A stretch of 64,000 bases of DNA, from positions 372,001 through 436,000 of the forward strand of contig NZ_KI519454.1 of assembly GCF_000482545.1 (NCBI RefSeq), in the 5' to 3' direction. Below are positions 1 through 8,789 of the stretch, piece after piece. Origin of the DNA: Arthrobacter sp. 35W (lineage in GTDB: Bacteria; Actinomycetota; Actinomycetes; Actinomycetales; Micrococcaceae). Made by a program: the position numbers and the translations under genes. The notes beneath the pieces are model-generated. The model was not told the DNA's origin. It ran no database searches and saw nothing but the letters and a program-made list of their open reading frames with translations. Each line of letters begins with the position of its first letter. The stretch's first letter is position 1.

Positions 1-1338
1 GCACCGGCCGGCCAGAACGGCCAAAAGACCGGTCTGACGGGCACCAAGTACACCTGGACGGGGCTGAAGAACGGCACGGCCTACACCTTCCGCGTGCAGG
101 CTGTGAACAATGCGCCCAATCCGTCCGCGTGGAGCTCCTATGCCCCCGTGCCGGTGAAGCCCGTGGGCAAGCCGGCCACCCCGGCGGCACCCACCGTCGC
201 CAAGGTGGGCACCACCGGTGACCAGAACCAGGTCCGCGTGGATTGGGCACAACCAAGCCTCAACGGTGGAACGCTGAAGAGCTACACCCTGACCACCTAC
301 CTGAACGGAACCGTCAGCGGCGCACCCCAGACGCTGACGGGCACCAGCACCAATGTGGCGCTGGACAACGCCAGCGGCGCGTACACCTTCACCGTGGCGG
401 TGGCCAACGAGGTGACCACCTCGGATACGAGCGCCCACTCGGCACCCATGCGCTCGGTCAGCAAGCCGGGCAGGGTCGCAAGTGCCACCATCGCAGGTGC
501 CACGAGCGGGGCAGGTGGAACCGTGACTGTCAGTTTCCAGCCGCTTTCCGAATATGAGCGGCACGGCTCCGCAGCTGGGGAAATCAGCTACTACGCCAAC
601 CTGTCCACCGGAGCAACGGGCGTACGGGTGCAGCCGGGCGGCACCGCGATCAACTCGCCCAACGGCACGGCCGTCAGTGTTGCTGTCTACGCCCAGTCCA
701 GTGCCTTCGCCGGCGCCGGAGATGCCGTGGCGGCCAGCCCGGCCTCGGTGACGCCCTACGGCTCCCCGGGCTCGGCCTCGGTCACCGCCAAGTCCAGCGG
801 CCAGGGTGACAAGACCGCCTACTACAGCTGGTCGGCACCCGGTGGGGCGACCGACTCGGCCTATGTGGAGATCAACGAGGGCGGCGGCTGGGTCAGGTCC
901 AACGCAAACAGCGGACAGGGCTCCATTGCCACCGGCGGCTACAGCACGACACGGACCGTGCAGATCCGCTCGATCAACTCGGTGGGGACCGCGGGACCGG
1001 TTGATTCCGCCAACATCACCAGCGGTTCGGCGCCGCCGCCTCCCGCCGACACTGTCAGGGTCAAGGCCGGAGACTGGCACTCCTGCACCACCAACGGCAG
1101 CGACGGCAACTTCTCAAGCAATCCGGCAACCTGCGACGGCGTCGTTTCGCCCGGTGGAAACGTCAACTTGGGTGGACACTGGCTGGACTACGCGGACGGC
1201 TGGGTTGAAATCAACAGTTGCGGCAATCCCTACGGTGGCGGTTCCAGAAACTGGTACCACATGACCACCGGGCCGCAGGCTGGCCGCTGGGTTCGCGCAG
1301 ACACCGTGGACAAGAACGGTGGCCAAGTGGGCTGCTGA
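1..1338 (+). CDS. FN3-repeat surface protein, C-terminal part (5' end outside window)
   Basis: The frame is open from base 1 to a TGA at 1336-1338, so this is the last 445 codons of a longer gene; internal ATGs such as 94 lie inside a fibronectin type III domain and are not the start. It has FN3-type strands (NGTAYTFRVQAVNNAP; WAQPSLNGGTLKSYTL) and a cysteine-containing tip that ends in a terminal Cys (GGQVGC). The FN3 part is clearly homologous to the C-terminal third of the large protein at 2645-8728, but the last ~100 residues are unrelated, so the two are paralogues with different tips. The role is presumably cell-surface contact. Membrane anchoring of this copy cannot be seen because its N-terminus is outside the window. 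Confidence 0.85.
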   Translation, partial: APAGQNGQKTGLTGTKYTWTGLKNGTAYTFRVQAVNNAPNPSAWSSYAPVPVKPVGKPATPAAPTVAKVGTTGDQNQVRVDWAQPSLNGGTLKSYTLTTYLNGTVSGAPQTLTGTSTNVALDNASGAYTFTVAVANEVTTSDTSAHSAPMRSVSKPGRVASATIAGATSGAGGTVTVSFQPLSEYERHGSAAGEISYYANLSTGATGVRVQPGGTAINSPNGTAVSVAVYAQSSAFAGAGDAVAASPASVTPYGSPGSASVTAKSSGQGDKTAYYSWSAPGGATDSAYVEINEGGGWVRSNANSGQGSIATGGYSTTRTVQIRSINSVGTAGPVDSANITSGSAPPPPADTVRVKAGDWHSCTTNGSDGNFSSNPATCDGVVSPGGNVNLGGHWLDYADGWVEINSCGNPYGGGSRNWYHMTTGPQAGRWVRADTVDKNGGQVGC

Positions 1339-1380
1339 CCCGCGGCCTCGCTCCCCACCCGCTCCCGGTGTGTCCATCCG

Positions 1381-1486
1381 CGACGCACTTTCCCTCCGGC
1401 GACGCGTCTACTACTGCGTCGTGGGCGGGGAGCTGCGTCGCGGGCCGGGGACGCGTGCGTCGCACCGGGTTTCGGCAGGCTCAACC
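1381..1486 (+). repeat. 106-bp direct repeat, copy A
   Basis: Matches 1600-1705 with a single mismatch (T versus G near position 9-10), an offset of 219 bp. It contains a 58-bp palindromic element and the start of a dispersed 24-mer ending in GGCTCAACC. With the 23-bp repeat 1328-1350/1533-1555 (offset 205) it indicates duplication of the 3' flank of an FN3-type gene. Confidence 0.95.
1382..1439 (-). repeat. 58-bp palindromic intergenic element, copy 1
   Basis: Aligned as its reverse complement with the copy at 24805-24862 it keeps both terminal arms (gacgca...; ...ctgcgtc) and the inner GACGCGTC core. It begins 43 nt after the stop at 1338. Confidence 0.8.
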
Positions 1487-1488
1487 GG
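1465..1488 (+). repeat. dispersed 24-mer (ccgggtttcggcaggctcaa...)
   Basis: A close copy is at 1684-1706 and a reverse-complement relative (ctggtcgagcttgtcgagac...) at 54470-54493. Motifs of this form are, to my recollection, common dispersed repeats in Micrococcales genomes. Confidence 0.6.
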
Positions 1489-1489
1489 C

Positions 1490-1543
1490 GGTGCCCGTGC
1501 CGACACCGTCCACCACGTGTCCGGCCCCAACCTGGGCTGCTGA
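1490..1543 (+). pseudogene. remnant of the 3' end of another FN3-family paralogue
   Basis: Read in the frame ending at TGA 1541-1543, this gives ARADTVHHVSGPNLGC followed by stop. The last residues of the gene ending at 1338 read VRADTVDKNGGQVGC followed by stop. RADTV, a Gly and the terminal GC-stop are shared, and the next 20 bases after both stops are identical. The rest of the gene is missing: homology ends where repeat copy A ends (about 1486-1490). I infer a deletion by recombination between repeated 3' flanks of tandem paralogues. The remnant is short, so this rests on context as much as on similarity. Confidence 0.55.
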
Positions 1544-1599
1544 CCCGCGGCCTCGGTGGTCCAGCGGAGCGGGACTTCGGACACCACAGTGCGCATTGG

Positions 1600-1705
1600 C
1601 GACGCACGTTCCCTCCGGCGACGCGTCTACTACTGCGTCGTGGGCGGGGAGCTGCGTCGCGGGCCGGGGACGCGTGCGTCGCACCGGGTTTCGGCAGGCT
1701 CAACC
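1600..1705 (+). repeat. 106-bp direct repeat, copy B
   Basis: Second copy of 1381-1486, one mismatch. It lies downstream of the FN3-paralogue remnant exactly as copy A lies downstream of the intact FN3 gene end. Confidence 0.95.
1601..1658 (-). repeat. 58-bp palindromic intergenic element, copy 2
   Basis: Same orientation as copy 1 and nearly identical to it, because it lies in the duplicated 106-bp block. It begins 57 nt after the remnant stop at 1543. Confidence 0.8.
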
Positions 1706-1706
1706 A
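1684..1706 (+). repeat. dispersed 24-mer, second copy
   Basis: Same sequence as 1465-1487, at the end of direct-repeat copy B. Confidence 0.6.
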
Positions 1707-1758
1707 GAGGTGGGAGGGCGTATTCTGGTGTCCACCGACGGCGGCACCGGAGGCAGAG

Positions 1759-2484
1759 ATGGACAGCAACTTTGAGTCGTATGACTTTCTTGCTTCGTTC
1801 GAGCGGATCGACGCCATTCTGGCCGCGTCCAATGCCAACTTCCAGGAGACGGCCTCCCTGCCCGCCCGGGACACCCTGACCTTCGACAACGGGTTCCACG
1901 CCCTGTGCACGGTGCTCTTCATCGACATCCGGAATTCCTCGGCCCTGCCGGACATCTACGAAACCCCCGCGCTCGCCAAGCTCTACCGGGCGTACATCTC
2001 CGAAACCGTGGCGGTCTTCAACAGCCACCCCATGGCCAAGGAGATCAACATCGTGGGGGACAGGGTGTGGGCCGTCTACAACACCCCGGAGCAGGCAGAC
2101 ATCGACGGCGTCTTCGGCGCGATTGCCCGCACGCAGTCCATGCTGAAGCTGCTGAACCACAAGCTGGGGCGGTTTGGCTACGCCGGGCCGATTGTCTGCG
2201 GGCAGGGCGTCTCCTACGGCCCGGCGATCATGATCAAGGGCGGCCACAACGGCAGCGCAATCTCCGACGTCGTGTACGTGGGGGATGTGGTGAACCGGGC
2301 GGCGCAGCTGGCCGCCGAGGCCAACAAGGGCGGCGCTCCGCCCATCCTGCTGGAGTCGGACTTCCAAGCGCAGCTGAGCCATGAGCTGCGCCGGCTGACA
2401 CACTACGACCATGCGCGCGGCTGCTACGGAGCCCGGGTGCGCAGCCCGGCGATGGAATCCTGGTTCGTGGCACGCGGCACCTGA
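1759..2484 (+). CDS. class III adenylate/guanylate-type nucleotide cyclase
   Basis: This 241-aa soluble protein is little more than one class III cyclase homology domain. The first metal-binding segment is VLFIDIRNSS (about residues 52-61), the second is EINIVGDRVWAVYN with the second metal Asp, and VYVGDVVNRAAQL matches the VxxGxxxNxAxxL helix that carries transition-state residues. No transmembrane, HAMP, PAS or receiver domain is present, so input must come through the short N-terminal segment or a partner. GGAGG at 1749-1753 supports ATG 1759. The compact, domain-only architecture is that of small cyclases including Pycsar-type pyrimidine cyclases, but no Pycsar-like effector is adjacent. 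The nucleotide product cannot be read from the sequence. It stands between two paralogous FN3 genes and follows a recombination scar. Confidence 0.8.
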   Translation: MDSNFESYDFLASFERIDAILAASNANFQETASLPARDTLTFDNGFHALCTVLFIDIRNSSALPDIYETPALAKLYRAYISETVAVFNSHPMAKEINIVGDRVWAVYNTPEQADIDGVFGAIARTQSMLKLLNHKLGRFGYAGPIVCGQGVSYGPAIMIKGGHNGSAISDVVYVGDVVNRAAQLAAEANKGGAPPILLESDFQAQLSHELRRLTHYDHARGCYGARVRSPAMESWFVARGT

Positions 2485-2554
2485 ACGACGCCCGGATGAC
2501 ATCCGGCGGACACATTGGCGGGGCAGGATGGGTCCCGATGGGTACTTCTATCCG

Positions 2555-2584
2555 TTGTGGATTAAATCCAAACCATGGGATTAT
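2555..2584 (+). promoter_or_regulatory. possible promoter before the large Ig/FN3 gene
   Basis: TTGTGG (2555-2560), an 18-nt spacer and GATTAT (2579-2584) make a weak -35/-10 pair in an unusually A+T-rich stretch about 60 nt before the start. A second -35-like TTGACA (2584-2589) has no good -10. Low confidence. Confidence 0.25.
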
Positions 2585-2644
2585 TGACACGTTGTCTGTA
2601 CTGGGCCCCGTCTGGCGCCCGGAAAATCTGGGGGAGGAACCTTC

Positions 2645-5600
2645 GTGGCATTCACCACGCTGAGCAGCCGCATGCGGAAAAGCAAATCTGCGGTGACTGC
2701 AACCAGCTTCGGTGCCATTGCCGCCGTCGTTGTTGGTGCGGCAATCATCTACCCCGGGTTCAACAGCGTTGACGTCGATCTGAACGACGGCGGCGTGTGG
2801 GTGACCAATAAGAGCCTGAACGCGCTGGGCCACCTCAACTACCCCTCCCGCGTGCTGGACGGCGGTTTCGCCGCCGGCACCGAAAACTTTGATGTCTTCC
2901 AGGACGCCAACACCGTGCTGCTGGACGACGGCGGTTCCTCCCTGGCGCCGGTGGACGTTGCCGCTGTCTCGGCCGGCAACCCGGTGCGCACCCCCGGCGC
3001 CGTCACGGTGTCCTTCGGCGCCAAGATCGTGGCCATGACGGATTCCGCCGCCGGCGCCGTCTGGGCCGTGCCGGCAGAGAACCTGGCCGCCTTCAACAAG
3101 GACAGCACCGAGCCGCTCGTGGCCGATGCCAAGGATGCCGCCTCCACGGTGGCCGACGACGGCACGGTGGTGGTGGCCACCCCCGGCACCAACGAGGTCC
3201 TGCGGATCACCGTCGATGCCAAGGGCCAGGCCATGGACACCAAGAAGACCGCCATGGGCCAGCTCTCCGGCACCAGGACGGCCCAGGTCGCCTCGGTGGG
3301 GGACAAGCCCGTGGTGCTGGATGCGGAGACCGGCCGGCTCTTCCTGCCCAATGGCAAGACCATCGACCTTCCCGACGGCAAGAACGCCAAGCTGCAGCAG
3401 TCCGGCCCGGCCAGCGATTTCGTCGCCGTCGAAACCGCCAAGGCCCTCATCAAGGCGCCGTTGGACGGCTCCGCACCGACGGTCGTCGAGCTTGGATCCG
3501 CGGGCAGCCCCGTCTCCCCGGTGCAGCGCTTTGGCTGCGTCTACGCCGCCTGGGCCGGCTCCGGCCAGTACATCCGCGATTGTGCCGATGATTCGGCCGA
3601 TCAAAAGGACGCCATCCCTGGAGTTTCCGCCACGTCGGAGCTCACCTTCCGGGTGAACCGCAATGTGGTGGTGCTCAACGACGTCAAGGGCGGCAACGTC
3701 TGGCTGGTGCAGCAGTCGATGCAGATGGTCTCCAATTGGGACGACGTCATCACGCCCCCGGACAAGTCCAAGGACAAGCAGAAGGAGTCCGCGGACGAGA
3801 ACTCCGTGCAGCGCCTGCCGGACCGCACCAAGCCCAACCAGCCTCCGGTCGCCGGCGATGACACCTTCGGCGTCCGCGCGGGCAAGACCACCATCCTGCC
3901 CGTGCTGGACAACGATTCGGACCCCGACGGCGATCTGCTCACCGTGCAGCAGGAGGGCGACGCCCCGGCCTTCGGCACCGTGCAGCCCGTCTACGGCAGC
4001 ACCGGCTACCAGGTCCAGGTGCCCGCCGATGCCAAGGGCAGCACCACCTTCCGGTACAAGGCCGACGACGGCCGCGGCGGGCTCAGTGCGGCCGCGGCCG
4101 TGACGCTCACCGTCCGCGAGCCGGGCCAGAACGAGGCCCCGAAGGCCAAGCGCGCCACGCCCACCACCATCCTGATGGAGGCCGGCAAGACCCTCAGCTC
4201 CAACGTCCTCACCGACTGGATGGATCCGGACGGGGACGACATCTTCCTCGAATCCGCCGTCCCCACCAGCGAGGGCGACCAGGTGCGGTTCCGCCGCGAC
4301 GGACTCCTGTCCTTCCAGGACGTGGGCAAGAGCACCGGCCGCAAGGAGGTCAAGATCGTCGTCACCGACGGCACGGCCTCCACCGAGGGCACTGTCATCG
4401 TCGACGTGCGCCCGGCCAAGAGCGGCCTGCTGCCGGTGGCCAACTTCGACCAGGTCAGCGCCGTCGCCGGCCAGGAGACGGAGATTGCCCCGCTGCTGAA
4501 CGACGTGGACCCGGCCGGCGGCGCACTGCGGCTGACCAAGGTCCAGCCCAGCGGCGGAGCCGTGATCACCCCCGACTACGAGGCCGGCACCTTCAAATTC
4601 ACCGCCGCCACCTCCGGCGTCGTGTACCTGGAGTACATCGTCAGCAACGGCCCGCAGAGCGCCACCGGCCTGGTCCGGATCAACGTTGCCCCCGCCGGCG
4701 GCGCTCCGGGTGCCCCGGTGGCCGTGCGCGACACCGCCTATCTGCCCACCGATGGCGAGGTGCTGGTGGACGCCCTGGCCAACGACGGTGATCCCACGGG
4801 AGGCGTGCTGGTGATCCAATCGGTGTCCGGTATCAAGACGTCCGCCATCTCCGTGGCCATCGTGGACCACCGCGTGCTGCGCGTGACAAATGTCCGCGGC
4901 CTCACCACGCCCACCACCTTCAACTACACGGTCTCCAACGGCAGCGCCTCCTCCGTGGGCGAGGTGTCCGTGGTGCCCGTCCCGGCGCCGGAGCAGCTCC
5001 AGCCGCCCAAGGCGAACCCGGATGAGACCACGGTGCGCGCCAATGACTACGCCACCATCAACGTCCTGGACAATGACACGCACCCCAATGGCGGCAAGCT
5101 GACGCTCAAGCCCGTGCTGGTGGAGTCCGTGGACCCGGCGGACGGCCTGCTCGCCGTCTCCGGCAATGTGCTGCGCTTCAAGGCCGGCCCCACGGCCAAG
5201 ACGGTCCACGCCGTCTACGTCGTCGTCGGCCCCGATGGCCAGGAGGATTCCTCCCAGGTCACCATCAACATCAAGGGCGGGGGAGCGGAGCTGAACCAGC
5301 CGCCGCTGCCGCGCAACGTCACGGCCCGCACCGTGGCCGGCTACGCCACCAAGGTCCAGATCCCGCTGGATGGGATCGACCCCGACGGCGACTCCGTGAC
5401 CCTGCTGGGCATCGACAGGGCCCCGGCCAAGGGCACCGTGTCCATCGGCTCCACCTATGTGGAGTACACGGCGTCGGCGAACGCCTCCGGCACCGATTCC
5501 TTCAGCTACATCGTGGCGGACCGCTTCGGTGCCCGTGGCTCCGGCACCGTGCTGGTGGGCATCGCCCCGGCGTCCAGCGCCAACCAGCCTCCCGTGGCAA

Positions 5601-8600
5601 TCGACGACCCGGTGGTGGTCCTGCCCGGCCGCCAGGTGGCCGTGGACGTGCTGTCCAACGATTCAGACCCCGACGGCGACCCCGTGCGTCTGGACGAGGG
5701 CAGCCTGGAGTTCGCCGAACCGATCAAGGCCGAGGTGGTGGACCACCGCGTGCTGGTCACGGCCCCCGGCATGGCCGGAGACTACGCCCTGCACTACACC
5801 GTGGGCGATGGCCGCGGCGGCACAGCCGTCGGCGCCATCAAGGTCCACGTGACCCCCGATGCGCCCAAGCGCGCCCCGATTGCCCGCGATGACGTGGTCT
5901 CCTTCGCCGAGACGCTGGGCAAGACGGCGGTGGATGTGCCGGTGCTGAAGAACGATGAAGACCCCGACGGCGTGGCCAGCCAGCTCGCCATCACCCTGCC
6001 CCAGGGCGGAAACGCCACCGTCAACGGCGGCTCCGTGAAGGTGGTGTTGGCCGATGAGGCCCAGGTGGTTCCCTACACCGTGACGGACAAGGATTCCCTG
6101 ACGTCCACGGCGTTCATCGTGGCGCCGGGCATCAAGAACCAGCGTCCGATGCTGCGCAGCACAGCCCCGCTGACCGTCCAGAGCGGGCAGCAGCTGAGCG
6201 TCAACCTCAAGGATGCCGTGGTGGTCCGCAAGGATAAGAGCCCGCAGATCACCCGCGACGACAAGGTCTCCGCGGTGGCAGCCGATGGCAGCAAGCTGGT
6301 CAAGGATGCCACCACCTTGGTCTTCACCTCGGCCGATGACTATGCCGGTCCGGCGTCGATCTCCTTTGAGGTGGCCGACGGCGACCTCTCCGATCCCGAG
6401 GCGCTCTCGGCCCTGTTGACCATCTCCATCAACGTCACCCCGGACCCCAACCGCAACCACCCGCCCACCTTCAGCAACTCAACCTTCGACGTGGCCAAGG
6501 GCGAGGACAACGAGGTGGACCTGTCCCAGTTGGCGGCGGATCCGGACAAAGTGGACCAGTCCGGACTGAAGTTCTCCGTGGGCAATGCCCCGGCCGGCTT
6601 CGCCGTCTCACTGTCCGGCGGCAAGCTCAAGGTCACCGCCGAGGCGTCAACGCCGGTGGGTGCCAAGGGCTCCATCGAGGCCACGGTGGCGGATCCGCGC
6701 GGCGGCAAGGCCACCGGCTCCATCGAATTCACGGCAGTCTCCTCCAAGCGTCCGCTGGCCGTGGCCGTGGACGACGTCGTTGCCGAGGCCCACTCCGGCA
6801 AGCTGGAGTCCATCGAAGTGCTGGCCAATGACGTCAACCCGTTCCCAGACACCCCGTTGAAGCTCACCGGCGCCAAGGTGGAAACCGGCGAGGCCGCCGT
6901 CTCCGCCTCGGGCTCCAGGGTTGATGTGACGCCCGCCGCGGGCTTTGTCGGGACGCTGGTGGTCAGCTACCAGGTGCAGGACAAGACAGCGGATCTGGAC
7001 CGCACCGTGACCGGACGCATCCGCCTGACCGTCAAGGACAAGCCGGCTCCGCCGACGACACCCACCGTGGCCGAGGTCCGCGACAAGACTGTGGTGCTGA
7101 ACTGGTCGCCGCCGCAGAACAACGGCTCGCCCATCACCGGCTACACGGTGAAGGATTCCAAGGGTGCATCCACGCCCTGCCCGGCCACCACCTGCACCAT
7201 CAGCGGTTTGGTGAACGACGTCGAATACACCTTCACCGTCACGGCCACCAACGGTGTGGGGGAGTCGGACGCCTCGGCGGCGTCGGCAACCGCCCGCCCG
7301 GACAACCGTCCGGAGGCGCCCGCCGCACCCACCCTGGTGTTCGGCGACAAACAGATCACCGTCAACTGGACAGCCCCGGTGAACACCGGCTCGGCCATCA
7401 CCGACTACACGCTGGAGATCTCCCCGGCACCGGCCAGCGGCGTCGTGCAGAAGAAGGTGGCCGGCGGCACGCTCAGCACGGTGTGGGACGGCCTGGACAA
7501 TGGCACGGCCTACCGTGTGCGCATCCAGGCGGCCAACAAGGCGCCCGAGCCCAGCGCCTTTGGTGCCTACTCGGCCCCCGAGGTCCCCGCCGCTGCCCCG
7601 GCCGCCCCGGCCAAACCGGCGACGGCGCGCGGCACCGCGGGTGGAACCACGACGACGGTGGTGGTCACCTGGGTGCCGCCGGCAACCAACGGCGCGGCGA
7701 TCGACCAGTACACCGTGGCGGCCTCCCGAGGCGGTTCCGTGGTGCTGACCAAGCAGGTGCCGGGCACGGAAACGAGCATCGGCATGCCGCTGGCCAACTC
7801 GGACACCGACTACACCTTCAGCGTCTCGGCCCGGAACAAGGCGGGGGAGTCGCCGGTCAGCGTAGCGTCGGATCCGCGCCGCGCCTTCGGAGCACCGGGC
7901 GCCGTGACCGGACTGACGGCAACGCCCCTGGACAATGCCATCCAGCTGGCCTTCGGCCCGGCCGAGGGCAACGGTGCGACGCCGACGTACCTGTACAGCC
8001 TGGGCGGAGGCTATGCCGTGGTCCCGGCCGACAAGCGCATTGCGGCGGCGAACAATGGCAGCTACACCGTCAGCGTCAAGGCTCAGAATGTGGTGGCCGG
8101 TGAGCAGCCCATTGACGGGCCCGTCTCCACGGCAGGACCGGTGGAGCCCTACGGGCAGCCAAACGCGCCTTCGGTCGGCGTGGTCAATGGAGCCAAGACC
8201 GTTACATTCAACATCGGCGGTGTTGCACCCAACGGTCGGCCAGTCCAACAGATCAATTGGACATTGTCGGATGGTCGAACCGGATCCGTTGGGCCAGGTG
8301 GAGGATCCATTGTCGCCGGCAATGACTACGACCAAAGCTGGTCGATTAGTGCCGTGGCCATCGTGAATTCTCCTCCGGTCCAGCAAACTTCTGCCCAGGG
8401 CAGCAACAGTGGACGAACAGCGGCGCGGCCGATGTTCAGGAACGACGACACGGCATCGGGTGGGACGTGTGAATACCCCGACCCCTGGGCTGCCATCGCG
8501 AGCCAGCCGTCCATCAGGGCAAACTGTGCAACGGCCGGCGGAACGTGGCGAAGTCCGGGCTATGCCATGCCTGTGGAGTGCATTGGCAGCCGGGCAAGCT

Positions 8601-8728
8601 ACCCCGTGTACAGCGATGTCACCAAACCGCCGGACGGTTCGTCCTCGGCCTGGACGAAGCAGGTGAACGGTGGCTGGTTCAAGGACGCCTCGATCACTCG
8701 CTATGGGTCGGCGCCGCCGCAGTGCTAG
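2645..8728 (+). CDS. giant membrane-anchored Ig-like/FN3 surface protein (2027 aa)
   Basis: GTG start at 2645 follows GGGGAGGAAC (2631-2640). Residues ~15-37 form one hydrophobic segment (AIAAVVVGAAIIYPGF) after a Lys/Arg-rich N-terminus, giving an N-in, outside-facing protein. Residues ~45-385 look like a beta-propeller-type region (GGVWVTNKS, GGNVWLVQQS). About eleven cadherin/Ig-like repeats of ~95 residues follow (393-1468), several starting QPPVAxDD and carrying NDSDPDGD calcium-type turns, then FN3 domains (1468 to ~1840) and a Cys-containing tip ending in a C-terminal Cys (PPQC). From about base 8157 the G+C drops to roughly 58 %, and this tip is unrelated to that of the paralogue ending at 1338. 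It sits directly upstream of the MoxR-EssC operon and is a plausible substrate or structural partner of that machine. Function is inferred. Confidence 0.85.
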   Translation: MAFTTLSSRMRKSKSAVTATSFGAIAAVVVGAAIIYPGFNSVDVDLNDGGVWVTNKSLNALGHLNYPSRVLDGGFAAGTENFDVFQDANTVLLDDGGSSLAPVDVAAVSAGNPVRTPGAVTVSFGAKIVAMTDSAAGAVWAVPAENLAAFNKDSTEPLVADAKDAASTVADDGTVVVATPGTNEVLRITVDAKGQAMDTKKTAMGQLSGTRTAQVASVGDKPVVLDAETGRLFLPNGKTIDLPDGKNAKLQQSGPASDFVAVETAKALIKAPLDGSAPTVVELGSAGSPVSPVQRFGCVYAAWAGSGQYIRDCADDSADQKDAIPGVSATSELTFRVNRNVVVLNDVKGGNVWLVQQSMQMVSNWDDVITPPDKSKDKQKESADENSVQRLPDRTKPNQPPVAGDDTFGVRAGKTTILPVLDNDSDPDGDLLTVQQEGDAPAFGTVQPVYGSTGYQVQVPADAKGSTTFRYKADDGRGGLSAAAAVTLTVREPGQNEAPKAKRATPTTILMEAGKTLSSNVLTDWMDPDGDDIFLESAVPTSEGDQVRFRRDGLLSFQDVGKSTGRKEVKIVVTDGTASTEGTVIVDVRPAKSGLLPVANFDQVSAVAGQETEIAPLLNDVDPAGGALRLTKVQPSGGAVITPDYEAGTFKFTAATSGVVYLEYIVSNGPQSATGLVRINVAPAGGAPGAPVAVRDTAYLPTDGEVLVDALANDGDPTGGVLVIQSVSGIKTSAISVAIVDHRVLRVTNVRGLTTPTTFNYTVSNGSASSVGEVSVVPVPAPEQLQPPKANPDETTVRANDYATINVLDNDTHPNGGKLTLKPVLVESVDPADGLLAVSGNVLRFKAGPTAKTVHAVYVVVGPDGQEDSSQVTINIKGGGAELNQPPLPRNVTARTVAGYATKVQIPLDGIDPDGDSVTLLGIDRAPAKGTVSIGSTYVEYTASANASGTDSFSYIVADRFGARGSGTVLVGIAPASSANQPPVAIDDPVVVLPGRQVAVDVLSNDSDPDGDPVRLDEGSLEFAEPIKAEVVDHRVLVTAPGMAGDYALHYTVGDGRGGTAVGAIKVHVTPDAPKRAPIARDDVVSFAETLGKTAVDVPVLKNDEDPDGVASQLAITLPQGGNATVNGGSVKVVLADEAQVVPYTVTDKDSLTSTAFIVAPGIKNQRPMLRSTAPLTVQSGQQLSVNLKDAVVVRKDKSPQITRDDKVSAVAADGSKLVKDATTLVFTSADDYAGPASISFEVADGDLSDPEALSALLTISINVTPDPNRNHPPTFSNSTFDVAKGEDNEVDLSQLAADPDKVDQSGLKFSVGNAPAGFAVSLSGGKLKVTAEASTPVGAKGSIEATVADPRGGKATGSIEFTAVSSKRPLAVAVDDVVAEAHSGKLESIEVLANDVNPFPDTPLKLTGAKVETGEAAVSASGSRVDVTPAAGFVGTLVVSYQVQDKTADLDRTVTGRIRLTVKDKPAPPTTPTVAEVRDKTVVLNWSPPQNNGSPITGYTVKDSKGASTPCPATTCTISGLVNDVEYTFTVTATNGVGESDASAASATARPDNRPEAPAAPTLVFGDKQITVNWTAPVNTGSAITDYTLEISPAPASGVVQKKVAGGTLSTVWDGLDNGTAYRVRIQAANKAPEPSAFGAYSAPEVPAAAPAAPAKPATARGTAGGTTTTVVVTWVPPATNGAAIDQYTVAASRGGSVVLTKQVPGTETSIGMPLANSDTDYTFSVSARNKAGESPVSVASDPRRAFGAPGAVTGLTATPLDNAIQLAFGPAEGNGATPTYLYSLGGGYAVVPADKRIAAANNGSYTVSVKAQNVVAGEQPIDGPVSTAGPVEPYGQPNAPSVGVVNGAKTVTFNIGGVAPNGRPVQQINWTLSDGRTGSVGPGGGSIVAGNDYDQSWSISAVAIVNSPPVQQTSAQGSNSGRTAARPMFRNDDTASGGTCEYPDPWAAIASQPSIRANCATAGGTWRSPGYAMPVECIGSRASYPVYSDVTKPPDGSSSAWTKQVNGGWFKDASITRYGSAPPQC

Positions 8729-8789
8729 TCCTTTCCAGAAATCCCGAAGCTGAAGATCAATTTGAAGTCACCCCTCGAAAGGCAAGTAC

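Larger units (their letters stand above)
1339..1758. other. 420-bp non-coding block made of repeats
   Basis: No supported intact gene lies here. The block holds two copies of a ~106-bp direct repeat (1381-1486, 1600-1705), a 23-bp exact repeat spanning the upstream stop codon (1328-1350, 1533-1555), two palindromic 58-bp elements and a short remnant of a second FN3-paralogue 3' end (1490-1543). Open frames across it are by-products of the high-GC repeats. Confidence 0.8.

Noticed and set aside
1381-1705. Repeats considered as a CRISPR array
   Set aside because: Only two long copies, palindromic elements inside, no regular 30-40 nt spacers and no cas genes.
2234-5209. 991-codon minus-strand open frame
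   Set aside because: Antisense to the cyclase and the Ig/FN3 gene, His/Gly/Val-rich translation typical of reversed GC-rich codons.
1759-8728. Complete Pycsar operon (cyclase plus effector)
   Set aside because: The downstream gene is a giant surface protein, not a nucleotide-gated membrane or TIR effector.
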